DNA of 64,000 nt from Anisakis pegreffii (Eukaryota; Nematoda; Chromadorea; Rhabditida; Anisakidae), in contig JAPYMA010000507.1 of assembly GCA_035041965.1 (NCBI GenBank), forward strand, positions 1-64,000. Reading direction: 5' to 3'. Below are positions 12,926 through 31,076 of this stretch, one piece after another (position 1 is the stretch's first letter; every line of letters starts with the position of its first letter). Under the pieces are notes generated by a model. The model ran no database searches. It saw only the letters and a list, made by a program, of their open reading frames with translations, and was not told the DNA's origin. The translations under genes and the position numbers were made by a program.

Positions 12926-13776
12926 ATTTTTTGCCAACCTGAACTAAGTAACGACGATTTCGTTTTCCACTTTTTTTACTTTACTGTTATTTCACCGATT
13001 CGATTTACCGTCTTATTCATTCTCAAGGGATCTTGGATGAAAAAAGGAATAAATAAAACACAAATGCATTTCACCTAAAAAGCTGGGTCAAGTAAAGTAC
13101 CACCCCAATTACCCATCCTTTGGGTAGGTACTTTACTTATTCTCACCCATATTAAACAAAACAAATTGCAACAACACTTCATACAAATCACTTAAGACAT
13201 TTATTTCACAAAACACTTTATACATCCCCATATGTCTGTCTGTCAAACACATACGATTTTCATACAATACTCAAAATTTATATTCATTCATGAAATCTAT
13301 CACACATACAATACTTTATACGTATAATCAAACATATAATCACAACACAAAACACTCAACATTAAAAATATCATCTCGTATCACAATTAACTTTCACTTT
13401 CCATTCCCTTCTTCGCTATCCATCCAAACGCAACCCCATCCGAAAGTGTATTCGCAACGTCCAAAGTCCTAAAACGACTCCACTTCCATTCCATTGCATT
13501 CCTTAAACAATTACTCATTACACATTAAACTAAATGCTACAATCACAGCTTATTTGCTTGCTAGCAGTCGACACGACCCACAACGTGGCATACAACAAGC
13601 AATTGAACAATCAAATAAACGCAAACACACAACCATCACATATCCATTGTCATATCATATACTACTACTCGATCCCCTTACATAAAGCTATCAAATCAGC
13701 TGAACTCACCACCACCACCACCACATAATATTACAACATCTCTACAACGTATACACCACGCCACACTGATAGTCTT

Positions 13777-13815
13777 TATAAAGGCACGTTCGCAATGCAA
13801 AACACATCAGTTTAT
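13777..13815 (+). promoter_or_regulatory. Candidate TATA box and initiator
   Basis: TATAAA at 13777-13782 is followed about 27 bp later by CATCAGTTT, an initiator-like TCAGT. The pair lies 120-160 bp upstream of the ATG of the secreted-protein gene on the same strand. This spacing is typical of a focused RNA polymerase II promoter. The inference is from motifs only. Confidence 0.45.
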
Positions 13816-13934
13816 CATTTATTTCCCATTCCCAGCAACTTACTTTTAAAATCACCCCTCTCCCACTAGTCAATAATACGAATCAATAATGATAATTCTT
13901 ACCAGCCAACCAAACGATCGCCTTCTTGAGAGCA

Positions 13935-15000
13935 ATGAAGAATACCGCATTCGGAACAATCACCGCAATCCTCCTCGCCGTCCACGTTGCCTTAGCGGTG
14001 AGCAACGCCGGCGCCGCTGCCACAAAAAAACACGGCAAAACCATACCAGCCTTTTTACTTAATGAATCAAACGAAGTCATAGAAGTAGGTGCATTTATAA
14101 TATTAATAATAAATAATAATAATAATAACAATAATAATAATAACGAAATTCACTCACCATTTACTCACTGCAGCAGTATAATAATGCCATAGAAAACGTG
14201 ATCAAAACGAAAGGGCCAGATGTACTCAAACGGCTAGAGGCAGCGATCGAGGGATTCGTTGCTACACAATCTCTTCAAATTAAGGTTATTATATTATTGT
14301 TGCTTTATTCTCAAAATATATATCGCTACTATGTTTGCTCATCTAGTACTGCGTTGCACCGTCATTATTATTAACTCATCGTCAGTGTTTTAATAATAAT
14401 TATTATCATTATTATTTTCGCTATGTTTCGGATTTTGCTTCGAATTCGAATCTTTAAAACCATTCACCACTACTAACAATGAGCTAAACTTCAGAGCAAA
14501 AACAGTGAAAATAACGCAAAAATTCCAGTAATGCTACTGGCCATGATAACAATGACATAACTATAATATAGTATAATATAATATAAAGGTATATACCTAA
14601 CCATATCCTCAAATTTTACCATTCAATAAACCGAAACGACCCAAATTTGCAGGAAAAATACGCAATATACAAAGATGAACTCGCAAAACTAGCACAATCC
14701 AAAGATTTAGATCTTAATCAGAAACAACAGCTGCTCATAGAAAGGATGAAACAACCAATCCATCACAAACCACCACACAAACGTTCTCTTGCCAAGTGAG
14801 TCAGTCTCGTTTCCACATTATTTATCACTCTCACGATAGGGCACTTTTTTACTTGGAGAGGGGGAGAGGGGGGGCACGGGAGCGTGCCTCTAAAGTAGAG
14901 AAGTGCCCTCTCATGATAGATATTATTATTATCGTCGCTATTATCACATTTTGATTCTCCTAATCATTTCAGCAAGCAAAAGAAATACTGGTTGTTCTAA
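13935..15000 (+). CDS. Small secreted protein, possibly SXP/RAL-2-like
   Basis: Four exons join in phase: 13935-14084, 14174-14284, 14653-14795, 14973-15000 (143 aa). It begins MKNTAFGTITAILLAVHVAL, a clear signal peptide. The mature part is charged and predicted helical, with a repetitive Lys/Leu/Gln-rich region (ELAKLAQSKDLDLNQKQQLL) and a His/Lys-rich stretch (HHKPPHKRS) before the end. Size, secretion and the late LxxxQ pattern weakly recall nematode SXP/RAL-2 (DUF148) proteins, but I cannot see a diagnostic motif. The gene is on the opposite strand to its neighbours and has its own candidate TATA promoter. A GC-rich MITE-like element sits in its last intron. Confidence 0.75.
14840..14908. 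mobile_element. Short GC-rich MITE-like element 4 (intronic)
   Basis: The ends are GGCACTTTTTTACTT and TAAAGTAGAGAAGTGCC around a G-rich centre of only ~35 bp. It lies in the last intron of the secreted-protein gene. It looks like an internally deleted copy of the family. Confidence 0.6.
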
Positions 15001-15826
15001 GCCGAGCTGAGCCGAGCCAGTCTAAAAGACGTCTAAACCAACCAACCTGTCCCTCACCCGACCTGACCATCCACGGAGTCATTCCACGTCGTATCATCCG
15101 CACAACCGTCACCAAATGTCGCAATATCCACTAATATCTCTCCATATCCTTCCATCGTAATATTACCAATCATAATTCGAATATTCAAATCAAATATCCG
15201 CGCCCTCTCGACACCACACTTCTCACCACAATAATATACTCTCTATAATCAATAAACATTACTGTTAATTACTATCATTAACACTCACCATTACTTGATA
15301 CACCGACCGCCCGCTCAAAACAACGTCACAATCTGACCACGCCTACCACCCAAACCTAGTTTCATCTCGAAACTGATTGATCATCCTAATCACAAAACTG
15401 ATCACAAACGATCACAAACCACTATCAAATCAATAATAAAACCAACCAAATACAAGGTGCTAAACCTCTCTAAATATCATTCCACTGCTCTTCACAGCTA
15501 TCAACAACCACAACAACAACACAAACTTACTTCAAAACGTTTTAAACGCAAATTCGTTACATACCATTTCAACATTCAATCCAATCAATAAAAAAATCGC
15601 AGCATTCTCAAAAGAAAGACCAATCAAAACAATAATAATAATTACAATCATAATATCAATCATAATCACGGCAATATCGATAATAATAATGATCACAAAA
15701 ATGAAATATTAAACGCTTAAAACAATACAATACATGCGCTGACATACAGCCATAATGAAACAATAATAATAATAATAACAATAATACAATCAATTACAAT
15801 AACAGCACTAAAATCCACTTCCCTAT
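15001..15826. other. Intergenic region between convergent genes
   Basis: This region lies between the 3' ends of the secreted-protein gene (+) and the acyl-CoA dehydrogenase gene (-). It should hold both 3' UTRs. AATAAA-type signals occur near 15250 and 15590 on the plus strand. It is otherwise AT- and AC-rich with trinucleotide AAT runs. Confidence 0.5.
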
Positions 15827-18800
15827 CTACACATCCAACGGATTCAGCTCAACCAGCCCTTTATTTTTGCATACATCCGCCGATATCGAGGCGATCATCT
15901 TCACCTCTCTCTCCTCGACCATTTGAATATCTTCAAGATGGCCCAGGGCACGCTTTGCTGCCTGCAATTACAAAATCAAATCAACTTAAATATCAAATAT
16001 CAATTGAAATATCACAAAAAAAGCACTTGTTCACTTTAGGGGACCCGCACGCGAGTCGCTAGCTCGCGTACAACGAACGATACGCACACACACTCGCACA
16101 CCATCAACGACGCGTTCACATGAACCGCGCGCGGCCACTTGGCCTACTGCGCATGGGTGAATAACAATAATAATAATAATAATAATCAAATGCCGACCGA
16201 ACCTTCATGCAAAATAAATTCGCCACGTTCTCCTCATGTGCTGAGCCATGCTTCGCAGCGGCTGTCTTCGTGTACCTCGATAGAACCGCTACCATACTGT
16301 AGATTTCTATCGCTGCGTCTGCGATACGCACCAACTCCCACTGCCTGTCTTAAAAACGACCACATCAAAAATTACTATTTTTCAAAATTTCCGGCTACCT
16401 CACCCAGAATTCGCCTCCACTTCAAAATTCGGCTCTAGACTTATCGACTCATGTCAGAATCTCTCTAGTTAAATACCAACCACAGCGATGATTTACCACT
16501 CACAGCCCAAATCAACAAATGAATGCCCAATAACACCAACCGATAACCGCCTTCTTGTGCCTCATCAAGACCCCCTCGACCACCTTCCCGAACTCCTTCA
16601 CGCACTTGTTCACCAGCACCGCACTCTCCTTCAGTGATGGATGCACTACCGTCTCAAAATCTCCTCCGGTGCTTCTAAAATTAAACTTATTACTTCATCA
16701 AACTAAAACCAATAACACCAACCTCGACGCACGTCTCACCACCTCACCGATTAACGTCGACACTCCGCCCGCCTTGATCTCCCTCATCACCTGCGACAGA
16801 TGTCCACCAGCAAACTAAAAAATGCAATTATTACATTAACAATAATAATAATAATAAAAACAAAAAAGTAATAATAACAAAGGATAACCTGCATTCCAGT
16901 CAACGCAATGAACAATCGTAAGATATCATTCGCCCCTTCGAATATTCTAAATATCCTCAAATCCCTCAATACCCTCTCCAGACCACACTCCTTCATATAA
17001 CCCATTCCGCCGTGCAGTTGAATGGCCATGTCGCACACGTGCCAAGCATTTTCCTTAATAGCAACAATAATAATAATACACCCATAATAATAACAATCAT
17101 CATAAAATAATAATAATAACACTAACCGACGCCATAATCTTCCCAATGGCCGCCTCTAATTGATAATCCAAAACGCCTTTATCCATATTTGCCGCCAGCA
17201 TATACGTGATACTCTGCAATCAAACAAGCACTAATCTGGATTACCCGGATTGGCCACGTAATCCAGGTGATTCTTATTACCTGGATTATCATTATTATAA
17301 TTACAAACCACTAATAATGAGAATAAAATAAAATCTTTGGCACAATGACCCCACCTCTGTGGCGTAGTGCCTTGTGATCATATCGGTCAGTTGCTCTTGA
17401 ACGTTTCCAAACTCCTTCAGCTTCTTGCCGAACTGAGATCGCTCGGTGACGTGCTCAATCTGCCAAACGACAAATAACATTAATAACACCAACACCAACC
17501 ACAACCACAACAAAACAACTCACCGTCTTCTGTATACACCACCTCATCGAGCCTGTGCACGCCGCCGGTATTCCAAAGCGCCCGTTATTCAGGATATTCA
17601 TGGCCACTTTGAATCCCTCTCCTTCTTCTAAACATCATCATAATATCACTAATAACACCCATCTTAATAACAAAACCAATCGGCACTTATTTACTTTAGG
17701 GGGAGGCGGACGGGGAGAGATCGCACACGGGCACGACGCTCGCGTATAACCATTCAGGCCACGCCCACTGCCACGCATGTTCTCAGCCTAACTGCAAGCG
17801 CAACCTCAGCGCGCAGTAGGCGTGGCTCCGCTTCACGCTATTTATAGCGTGCGAGCGTGTGTACAGTTGTACGCGTGCGTGCTCGTGTGCAACGCCCCTA
17901 AAGTAAAAGAGTGCCCAAAATCAAAACACAAATCAAACGTACTTCCCAAAAGATTTCCCACGGGTATTTTCGTGTTCTCGAAGTTCACCTCCACCGTATT
18001 CGACCCTTTAATGCCCATCTTCTTTTCCGGAGCTCCGTTCGTAACACCGCCAAACGCCCGCTCCACAATGAAAGCCGAGACGCGATCCTTCGTTAGACCA
18101 TCTTCGGTTTGAATTGGAGTCTGCAATTTGAATTGATCAATCACAACCACTCATCAATCAATCAATATTCTCATCTCAGATCAACAATCTATAATATTTC
18201 CATGTCCACCCATTCATTTAACAAATATAATCAAAAAATATACATAAGAAACCAACCTGGGCAAACACTGTAAAAACGTCCGCAAAACCACCGTTCGAGA
18301 TCCACAGCTTTCCACCATTCAGCACGTAATATTTGCCGTCTGCTGTCTTCTCGGCTCGTGAACGCACCGCCTAAATAAACACTCCACTTAAATCATCACT
18401 CAAGACAATAAATCATAAACAATAATAATAATAAAATAACAATAATAATAATAATAACTATACTAATTAAAAAACCCACGTTCGCGTCAGAACCACATCC
18501 CGGTTCAGTCAAACAGAATGCTGCAAAACGTCTGCCTGTGGCCAAATCCGGTAGATACTTCTTTTTCTGCTCCTCGCTTCCATACAAAAGAATGCCCTTG
18601 TAGCCAATTGACTGCAATCACAACCATAAGCAGCAATAACAACAATAACAATAATAAAAACATGAAAATAAATAAATTCCCTCCCCCCAGCCTCAAAAAC
18701 TGCAAAATGCAAAAATAAAATAAATTCCACCTGATGTGCTCCCATTACCACCCCCAACGCCAGATCGTTCGCCCCGACCACCTCGGCCAATCGCGCCATC

Positions 18801-19439
18801 TGCGTGTTATTCAAGCCGGCACCCTCGTATTCCTCCGGCACCAGCGCCCCGAACGCACCCAGCTCGGCAAACTGCGATAAGACTTCCTTCGGAATTGCCG
18901 CATCCTCGTCGTTTCTTTAAATAATCACCACTACAATAACAACCACAACAATAACAATAATAACAACAACAATCCAATAACACAATAATAAATATAACCA
19001 CCAACTTCGCTGCATTATTAATTTCAGCTAAAAACTTTTCCGTCGGCTGCATCACCATACTCAGCATTTCTTTACGCTCCTCACTCAGATCCAAAGGGTA
19101 CGGAAACACGTTCGAGAGCACCGCTCGACCACGGAATAAATTCATCGCAAATGACGTCGACTCCTGCACACACCATATTTATTATTAATTCCCATTCAGT
19201 TATAACTATAATAATATCATTCCAAAACATACCTTCGGCTTTCCACTCTTCTTTCCGCCTTTTGCAGTTGAGGCATTGTATCGCACACACAACGAGATTC
19301 TGCAGATACTAACGATCAATCAAAATCAATATCAAAATCAATCACTATAGCTTCAGAAACAAACCAAAATCAATCACAACGAATACCTGCATTGAGCGGC
19401 CAATGGTGCTGCTATACGAACCGTCTTCGAAGGTAACAT
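15827..19439 (-). CDS. ACADVL: Very-long-chain acyl-CoA dehydrogenase
   Basis: This is the FAD enzyme of the first step of mitochondrial beta-oxidation of long-chain acyl-CoA. Fifteen exons join in phase (612 aa): 19387-19439, 19233-19299, 19006-19163, 18731-18914, 18480-18611, 18257-18370, 17943-18120, 17524-17627, 17355-17459, 17127-17213, 16889-17053, 16723-16814, 16548-16674, 16203-16340, 15827-15961. It starts [17 protein letters not shown], a plausible mitochondrial presequence. Family motifs follow: [34 protein letters not shown] and [16 protein letters not shown], with the catalytic-base Glu at about aa 433. The ~180-residue C-terminal extension beyond the core, including [17 protein letters not shown], separates VLCAD/ACAD9 from the shorter dehydrogenases. 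ACAD9 is the main alternative. MITE-like elements 5 and 6 are in its introns. Confidence 0.93.
16023..16157. mobile_element. Partial GC-rich MITE-like element 5 (intronic)
   Basis: The left end GCACTTGTTCACTTTAGG is present, followed by GC-rich sequence typical of the family (GGCCACTTGGCCTACTGC). No matching right end was found before the AAT-rich DNA at 16160. It lies in the last intron of the ACADVL-like gene. The right boundary is approximate. Confidence 0.5.
17682..17915. mobile_element. GC-rich MITE-like element 6 (intronic)
   Basis: The ends are GGCACTTATTTACTTTAGG and CCTAAAGTAAAAGAGTGCC. The 234-bp GC-rich body shares GACGCTCGCGTATAAC, CAGGCCACGCC, TTCTCAGCCTAAC and GCGCAGTAGGCGTGGC with element 7. 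It lies in the ACADVL-like intron between exons 7 and 8. Confidence 0.8.
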
Positions 19440-22064
19440 CTCACTCTATAATTGACTACTAAATAATTCGTGATAACCACAACGCACTCAAACGCAAACA
19501 AATGAATAATTCAAGGCCAATTAATAAGGCAGGCAGGCAGGCACACGTGATATCATTGATGTTCTTTGTAGTTTGTTTGATGATCGCTGACTCATCAAAC
19601 TACAAATTCTATTCGTCGCTCATTCGCAGTGCCACGAACTGACCGAATATGGTCATTCCGCCAAAACGGTTCAACGAAAGCGACTAATTATAAATCCAAA
19701 ATGAAATCCCGACTAAATCCAAAGAAAATACAACACACAACGAACAGAATCAATAATCCCAAAATTTGGTCGCTAATTCACCAAAAGGTTTACAACCACC
19801 TGCAATGCAGCAATAAAAAGCAACACAACCACAGGACAGAGAAATATCTTTATATGGCTTCTTTGTAAAAAAGTAAAGTAAAGGAAAACAACCGAACCGG
19901 ACCGGACCGCAATATGCTCCAATACACACAAACAACACAATAATCACGATAGATACGAGCCTAAGCATATTCCATGCCACAGTCCATCGTTGTAATCATA
20001 ATAATATTTAAAAGTAATAATAATAATATTCACAGTAATAATAATTACCCTAGTAGTAAACCGATAGATAATAAAAAGAATAGTGACGTATAGAATTACT
20101 GACCATAATAATAAAAATAATAAGGATCAAAGAAATAAAAACGCTACACGGACAGTATAAAATACGCCTCAGCCACTTTACAACCAATCGATCACAAAAC
20201 AGAATAAAAGTAAAGTAAAGTAAAGTAAAAGAGAACAGATCAAAAGAATAATATTCACGAACAGAGACAATTCACCACGAACACATCATCAATAGATCAT
20301 ACAAAATCTATTATGTACTCGTTAACAGTAAATTCGTTACCATTACATTAACACGACCATCCATAATCATCAGGTCTTTGCAGATCGAGCTTCGAGCTAT
20401 GTCTATGAAATCAACACAATTAAATAACTATACAATAATAATTATAATTACATTTAAATGTTACATAGTGAATAATAATAATACAAATTATGCAGTATAT
20501 AATGAGATGACTAAAAACTTGAGAACATTAATATGGGGATGCCTTTGGAAGGAAGGTGGTTATTACATCGATTACGAGTTAACAGTTAGAATAGTAGTAA
20601 TACTAATAATAGTAATTATAACTGGGCAATAATATTTCCACTTGACGATTATCCAACCCATCTTTAAAAAACTAGAAAAAAAGCACATTCAGAGGGCACA
20701 TGATGCGACCACTCTGAGATTTGCATCTAATCGGGTCTGATCTGATCATGTGTTTATGATCAATCATTGTGATCAATAATGATCATCGATCACTCAAATT
20801 AAGGAGACCTTTTTCGAGATGGATGAATAACCGCTATCACCGGTCAAGACACAAATAACACTGACTCATTTAAAATGAAATGAAATGAAATAAACTCATC
20901 AAAGATAACAGATCAACGTACAAAACCGCCACATACAACCAATACAACCTCTAAAACAAAATATCAAGCTGCAAAACTCTGAAAATCAACCTCACGCACA
21001 CATATAGTAGTGTAAATGCAAAGTGACGTGACACGAACTTTTGAGGAGGAAACATTCCTCAAAATGCCGCAAAAGAAATAAATCCCCTCAAAATCCACGT
21101 TCTAAATTCAAATCCGGCCCGGCCATCCCACTCCCACACACACATTATTATGTGTTCCGTAACCGAGCAGCACTAAATAAATGCGGTGCTTATTCCAGGT
21201 TCCCTTTCCCCCTCAATAAAAGCAAATCTTCGAAGACGACAGCACAACGAAAATCACCAATCAAAACCACCATTCAACAAATTAATAAACCTCAGCTGCA
21301 TCCACAAGCTCTTCAGTGAAACGATAACAAAATAAAACAAAACAAAATACACCGTTCCGTAGACAGTAAAAATAGAAATAAAAACTGAAAACATTCACAA
21401 ATCGCACAAAAAACATCCACCGATGTCTAGAGTTATCACCCAACCACCTCACTCGACTTCAAAAATGAAAATAACGAAACACCCGTTTAAGTTTAAACTG
21501 ATTGAGCTGATTTGTGCGCCAAAACGATCGACTACACTAGAATTCAAATTCAAACACTTAGAGGACAAATCGCCAAAAACAAAGCGTAGAGGACGAACTG
21601 CCAAAAAACACCCACGCAGCAGCCTGACGCCCGCCCACGCCTTCTAGGTTTGCAAAACCGAGTTTGCAGTAAATTACCCACTGTCAGGTAAATTTCACCA
21701 AACTGAAAACCCGCCCAATGAAATACAAACTAAAAAATGACCAAAACAAAGACGACTATCTCCTACTGATAATACCAATTGAAAATAACATTAATAATAA
21801 TAATAATAACAATAATAATAATGTGACGCAGCAATAGAAATAATATCGTGATAAACAGAAGAAGACAATGTGTTAAACAATCGAGATTATGCTCTTATGA
21901 CGAAGACCTTACAAAGATGATATCAAACGTTTCAATTATGCCGTCAAAAGCTCAAATTTGGGTCTTCCCTAAACAATTAAAGGATTGCAAGCCCTCAAAG
22001 CAGAGGATAGTGCTGTCCGCCTCAAAACGGCAGCAGCAGCATCAGCAGCGCAGCTTCAGCTTCT
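19440..22064. other. Intergenic region between malic enzyme and ACADVL
   Basis: This 2.6-kb AT- and AC-rich stretch holds the ACADVL promoter and the malic enzyme 3' UTR. It contains a hairpin (19566-19583 with 19592-19605, left arm carrying an extra GTTT), a (TAAAG)n run near 20210-20230 and AAT trinucleotide runs. Plus-strand ORFs here have no coding-like composition or splice support. Confidence 0.5.
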
Positions 22065-25502
<3,438 letters not shown>

Positions 25503-28500
25503 TTTCGCTTATCTGCAAATACAACCGCTTATCTTCACCCTATAAAACAGCTAATAACTATTCACAATAATATTGCCCTGCTCGCCTATCCAGCCAGCCG
25601 GGTGACCGCCTAAATTCAGGCTAATGTCCTGCTGTACCAACATATACATATACATAATAATAATAATAATAATAATAAAATAGAGACGCAATGTACAATC
25701 ACTATAATAGACCTAACGAAATGCATAATAATAATAATAATAACAATAATAATAATAATAATTCGTAATCGAATACAGAAGACGCCTGCAATATACATCT
25801 CAAAAATGACGTCTTATTCTTTAGATGTAAGGTGTAATACAGATAACTAATCTATCTAATGCCGTCCGCCCGCCCGCCCGGCTCATCTCTTCTATCTAAA
25901 CTCCAGCATCACCACAGCAAAACACACACACACCAGACTGCTTACGAAGACATTAAACACGATCACCATCTTTCAATAGAATAATATCAATGGAATAGAA
26001 TACTGCTGCGAAAATAAATGGAAAACACTAAAAAAGTCGTCATAAAATGCACGATAACACATCCAAAATTTCAAAATTTCCTCATGCAAAACACATAAGA
26101 CGTCTGAGATTGTATCATTATTATTATTAATATTATTATTATCATAAATATTCACTGGGTGCAAGCAATCGTAACGGTTTTATAGGATTATATCGACGAT
26201 AAGACGACGACCATAGAGGCGACCGCAGGCAGGCAGGCACAGCTTGTTCACAGTTAGTTAAATAGCAGACTCTGACCAGACGAAATCGATTCTGAGCGAT
26301 TTCAGATCGATATGGCACGTAGAAAGAAACACGAACATTAGTACATCAGTACCACCCCATAGTGAAAACCCACTGCATCATACGATCACGACTGAAAGAG
26401 CCACGCCGCAAGAAAGGCAAGGGAAGGGAAGACCCACTGAGCCCAGAGCCCATAGCCCAGAGGACAGACAAGCCTAAGCCTACTGACTACTCGAGAGACA
26501 GATGAGTCAATGCCAGGCTTAGCCAACAGATGCCAGGCTATGAGTTGGAAAATGCCTATGAGAACTAAACACCGACCGAACAAATAATACCAATCGAATA
26601 TTTCACGAGTCTGTATAAGGCAGCAGCAGCAGCATCAGACCATCAGAGTCTATATAAGTCTATATAAGAGCTAAGGGCATATATTCTGCTGCTGGCGAGA
26701 CGAGATCCTGCCTTGCAAAATACAGCTATATATCTGCGGATAAAAGACAGCAGCTATCGCATGTGCTACTATCCGATTAGGCTATACTACATAACTCTCT
26801 TCAGTCTAGTCTACTAATGCATTCACTTCCTTTACATACCTACCCAGCCAGCACTGAATATGCTTCGTTAAATGAAAACTATCGCTTAGTTTCGTTAAAT
26901 ATCCTTAAAAATCCGTCTATATCGTTAAAAAAACCATCGCTAAATGAAATAAATAGAATCTGTTAACAGATGGCAATGTTCACGACTCCTCATATAAATC
27001 CAGCCAGCCATTTCAAACCAAACCAAACCAAATCAAATCTAACAGAACACATTATACAATCAGCAGCAGCATTCATTCATACATTCAACCAACAACAAAA
27101 AATTCTAAATCAATAAATATCTCAGCCTCTATCCATATCAATGAAGACAGCAGCCAGCCAGCCAGCCTTCAATATCCCATCGTCAGACCCCAACAACCAT
27201 CAGCAGCAGCAGGCAAACGCCACGCACAACTCACTCACATGTTCACATTATATTCACAACTAAAATATCCATCCACCCTTACTTACTCTATCTATCTCGC
27301 TCGCTTCACCTTCCAATACGTCCCTTTAACAAGCTAGACTAGACACTGCAACAGCAGCACATTAACACCAACAACCAATACAACAACTCAGGCAGGCATG
27401 CGTGGACGGATGGATGGATAGATAGATAGACTGAAGTGATCCTCCGTCTGCTTTTGTTCCATTCCACTAAAGACAAGACAAGACAAGACGAGTTTATGAA
27501 TAATGATCTATCTATCTATGTGATCACGAGTGATCGATCGCATACTTGATCACTTACAATCAATGTTATGAATGAATGCGAATGCAAATCATATGATTAC
27601 TGCTACACAAACAACACACAAAACATGTCACTTCAGATCAATATCACTCTATCTATTACAATTACATTACTATTAATATTATTATCAAAACTAAACGATT
27701 AACGTCATCACTGCAGTAATATTATCCATCCCTAACCCCGTCACAAGCTCCTCTGCTTGATCTGCCATTAAACCAATCCAACTCAATCCAATCCAATCCA
27801 ATTCAAATCAGCATCAGCCCAACACTATCACGTCACACATCACCCAAATCAAATCAAAAATATTCACTCCAGACTTATCACACATCACTAATCAATACTC
27901 TCCATCTAACACTCCCTCTTCCCACATCATTTTTGCCACACCAGTCAGCTCAGTATCCAGCAGCCAAACGAACGCCACCAGGCACCAAACGCAGCTCGAA
28001 GCTCGACACCTCGAAATCGATCTACTACCAAGTCATATCACTAGCGATATTCCGAGTAACTAACCTAACAAGAGGCTGTGCTCGTTCGCTCGTTCCATTA
28101 TCTAATCACCCTACTCTCAAATTACTGTTTACTTTTTACTACTAACAAACTGGTTTTTACTTCTTTCCTATTGAACGCATGCAATGCAAAGGAAAGCAAT
28201 TCAATTCAAGAATACTTTCGTAATTCCTCGTAATACCTACGCGTTAATATAATATAATACAATATAACATAATACAATACAATATAATACAATATAATAC
28301 AAATCGTAATATGAATCATCGATAGATATTCCAATATAAGCGAACGAATAACGATTACGAATCAGGAAACGAGATCACGAATCAATCAATCAATCAAAAA
28401 CCAATGCAACGAGGTGACTGCTCACATGTTACATGTCGATGAGGCATGCATGGCATGTGCATCATCTATAACATAAAGGACACACAATCAACCGCACATT

Positions 28501-31076
28501 CTTAGGACATTATATAATCAGATAACTAACCAGCAGCAGTCAACTAAACCTATGCCTATGCCTTTGCTCATGTGAACAATGAAGCAGAATCAGCACTAGC
28601 TGCACTTTGCAACGCTATATCTCCTTTAATAAGAGCACTCACTCAACTAACTAACTATAAAACCTATTCTATTCAACACTATCAAAAGGTCGTTCGCTCG
28701 ATCGATCGGTCATTTCCTGAATATTGCATTTCACTATTGCATGTATCTGCCTGCCTACATTAAATATTAAATAATATTACACTCTACTAGACATAAAGCA
28801 CACCAAAAGCCATAAACCAACCCATAAAACAACACCCATTTAATATTCAACTCCGCAAAATAACAGCAAATTCACTCCACATGTCCGCCATCTGTGAATT
28901 TATTACGCGACCATTTTTAATTATTCTCTTCTTCCGCTACTTTTACACAAAAATAACAATAATAATAACAATAATATTCACCAGAGAAAATAAAATTCCC
29001 CAAGCAGCCTACGCCTCAGCCTAAGCCTACGCCTTTTTTATAACTTTAAAATGAAATCCGATAACGGCCGCCGACCATATGGTCGCATCGCTCTACTGCA
29101 AAATGCCAGCCAAATCAACTGCCTGCCAGCCATTCAACCAAAACCCAGTGATGAAATATATATCTCTAACTGCTCACACTCCAAATCTCTATCTTAACTT
29201 ATCAATCCCTAATGCATGACTACAACTCAGTAAAAAATAATCTAAAATACCGTCAATACCACACCAAAAGCTCATCCATCAGTCAATCACTCACCTCACC
29301 CGTCTCCCATTCAACCATTCAAACGACACCTGACAGCTGCTTAAATAAAACACTCACCATCCACCCCATTTTATACAAAACTTCAAAAAAATCAAAAAAA
29401 ATCAAAAATCAACAATTAAAACTAATTTCCACATTCCAATTCCATAATTTCATCAGCCATTTCAGTACCACATTAAGTCAACAATTCAATTACGAACAGT
29501 GCAATCAACCAACTAACTCTTACTCTATCCATCATTCGAATGTGTCCACCTGAATGCACTCAACACACAACCACCTAAGTCCACCATTTGCACGTCGATC
29601 GATATTTATAAGAGACAGATCAGATATAGATCAGATCAGATCAAATCAGATCAGATCAGATCAGATACATTATAACAACAAGATCAGATCAAACCAGATC
29701 AGATACATAACAACAACGACAACAAAATAAACAGCGTCAAATAAAACTAACTTACTTCTATTCCTGTTCGTTCGCTAAAAAGTTTTTGCCGATGCTGAAA
29801 ACTTTATAGTTTTCAGCGATGATCACTTCAAGTGTTGCCGAACTAGTAACTGCGTGCAAGCTACTAGTAATCTGCCTGCCTTCCACTGAAATATAGTAGT
29901 CACTGACTGACAAGTGAACTGAACTGAACTGAATGTTTAGTGACCCGCCGATCAATAAATACTCGATCCGATTCGAAGTGATCGATCAATCAATCGATCC
30001 GATCGCTTCGGATCACCATTTCACACCAAAAAAATTCTTATTTTCGATTTTTTATCCCTTCACTCAGAGTGCATGTCAACACGAATGGAATCTCATTTAA
30101 AGACGACGACCTCATTGCTCTGGAAAAAAAAATTAACTTCACTTAACTTTACTTAAGTCTGAAATCGAATCATCGCATTTGCTTATTTGTTTCAGTCATC
30201 GTTAAAATCTCTCAAAAAACTCACTTCTCAACAAAACCAATCAAAACTCGTTCATCCGTCACTCAATTCCTTCTCGTTCTGTCAAAATTCTTTCCCCCAA
30301 AAAAATTAAATCTTCAATTTCAAGACACCAACCAACCAACCAAATCTATTCTATGATTACTTCAACTGGCTGCCTTTGCACTTTCATCATCAAACTTCAA
30401 ATTCTACGATACGGCAATACGAAACGAAACGAAACGAAACTAAACTAACTTCCTAACTCCTTTTTTCAAAACCAAAAAAATTCAACGAAACAAAACACTC
30501 ACAATCAACCAATCAAGCAAAAAGCAGTACCTGAATATCTATAAACCTGACCGATATCACATCAATCTCGCCATATCAACTCACTCGCATTCACTACAAC
30601 CATTCACCAGCCAGCTATCTGTCAATAAAACATCACTGCAAACAAACAACCACTAACGTTTGCGCAACCGAACCGAAATGAACACCACAAACTTTTTGAC
30701 AAATCTGACACTAAATTTTGACAAATCTAAATTTAAACTCTCAATCAATAACACTACAACCAATCCACCTACTATCACCATCCATCTAAATATAATTTCC
30801 GCCAAAACGGTCCTCTAAATCAAAGCATACGCAACGCAAACACACCAAACACCTCATCAAAACATTTATACCCAAACCAAACCATCTTCTCACCACTATA
30901 ATACTAAAATACATTACATATAACTATACAATATCAGTAACCAGTACAATAATAACAATAATAATAATAATAATAATGATCTCAATAACCCAACATGATA
31001 ACTTAAACCTTCTCAACAATACAATAATCTATAGCCATTATGTAAACCAACACAACAATACAGTCATCAATATCCA
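25503..31076. other. Long gene-free, G-poor intergenic region
   Basis: This 5.6-kb region lies between the 3' end of the PPP4R4-like gene and the 5' end of malic enzyme. It contains no ORF with gene-like composition. Visible elements are AAT runs (25655-25760), two consecutive TATATAAG boxes (26651-26668), GATA and GGCA short tandems (27365-27430), an ATAATACAAT-like satellite (28240-28310), an (AGATC)n-like run (29610-29705) and a CTGAAAAC...GTTTTCAG hairpin near 29794-29816. The plus strand is strikingly low in G. Untranslated exons or a non-coding RNA cannot be excluded. Confidence 0.5.

Larger units (their letters stand above)
11758..13934. other. Intergenic region between copy A and the secreted-protein gene
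   Basis: This divergent intergenic region probably contains both promoters. It holds the dispersed repeat at about 12100-12925, an AAGTAAAGTACC / GGTACTTTACTT inverted pair (13091-13102 and 13127-13138) and AC-rich DNA. No further gene was recognised. Confidence 0.5.

Noticed and set aside
25503..31076. Gene in the long intergenic stretch
   Set aside because: Short ORFs there have low-complexity composition and no linked splice sites or family motifs.
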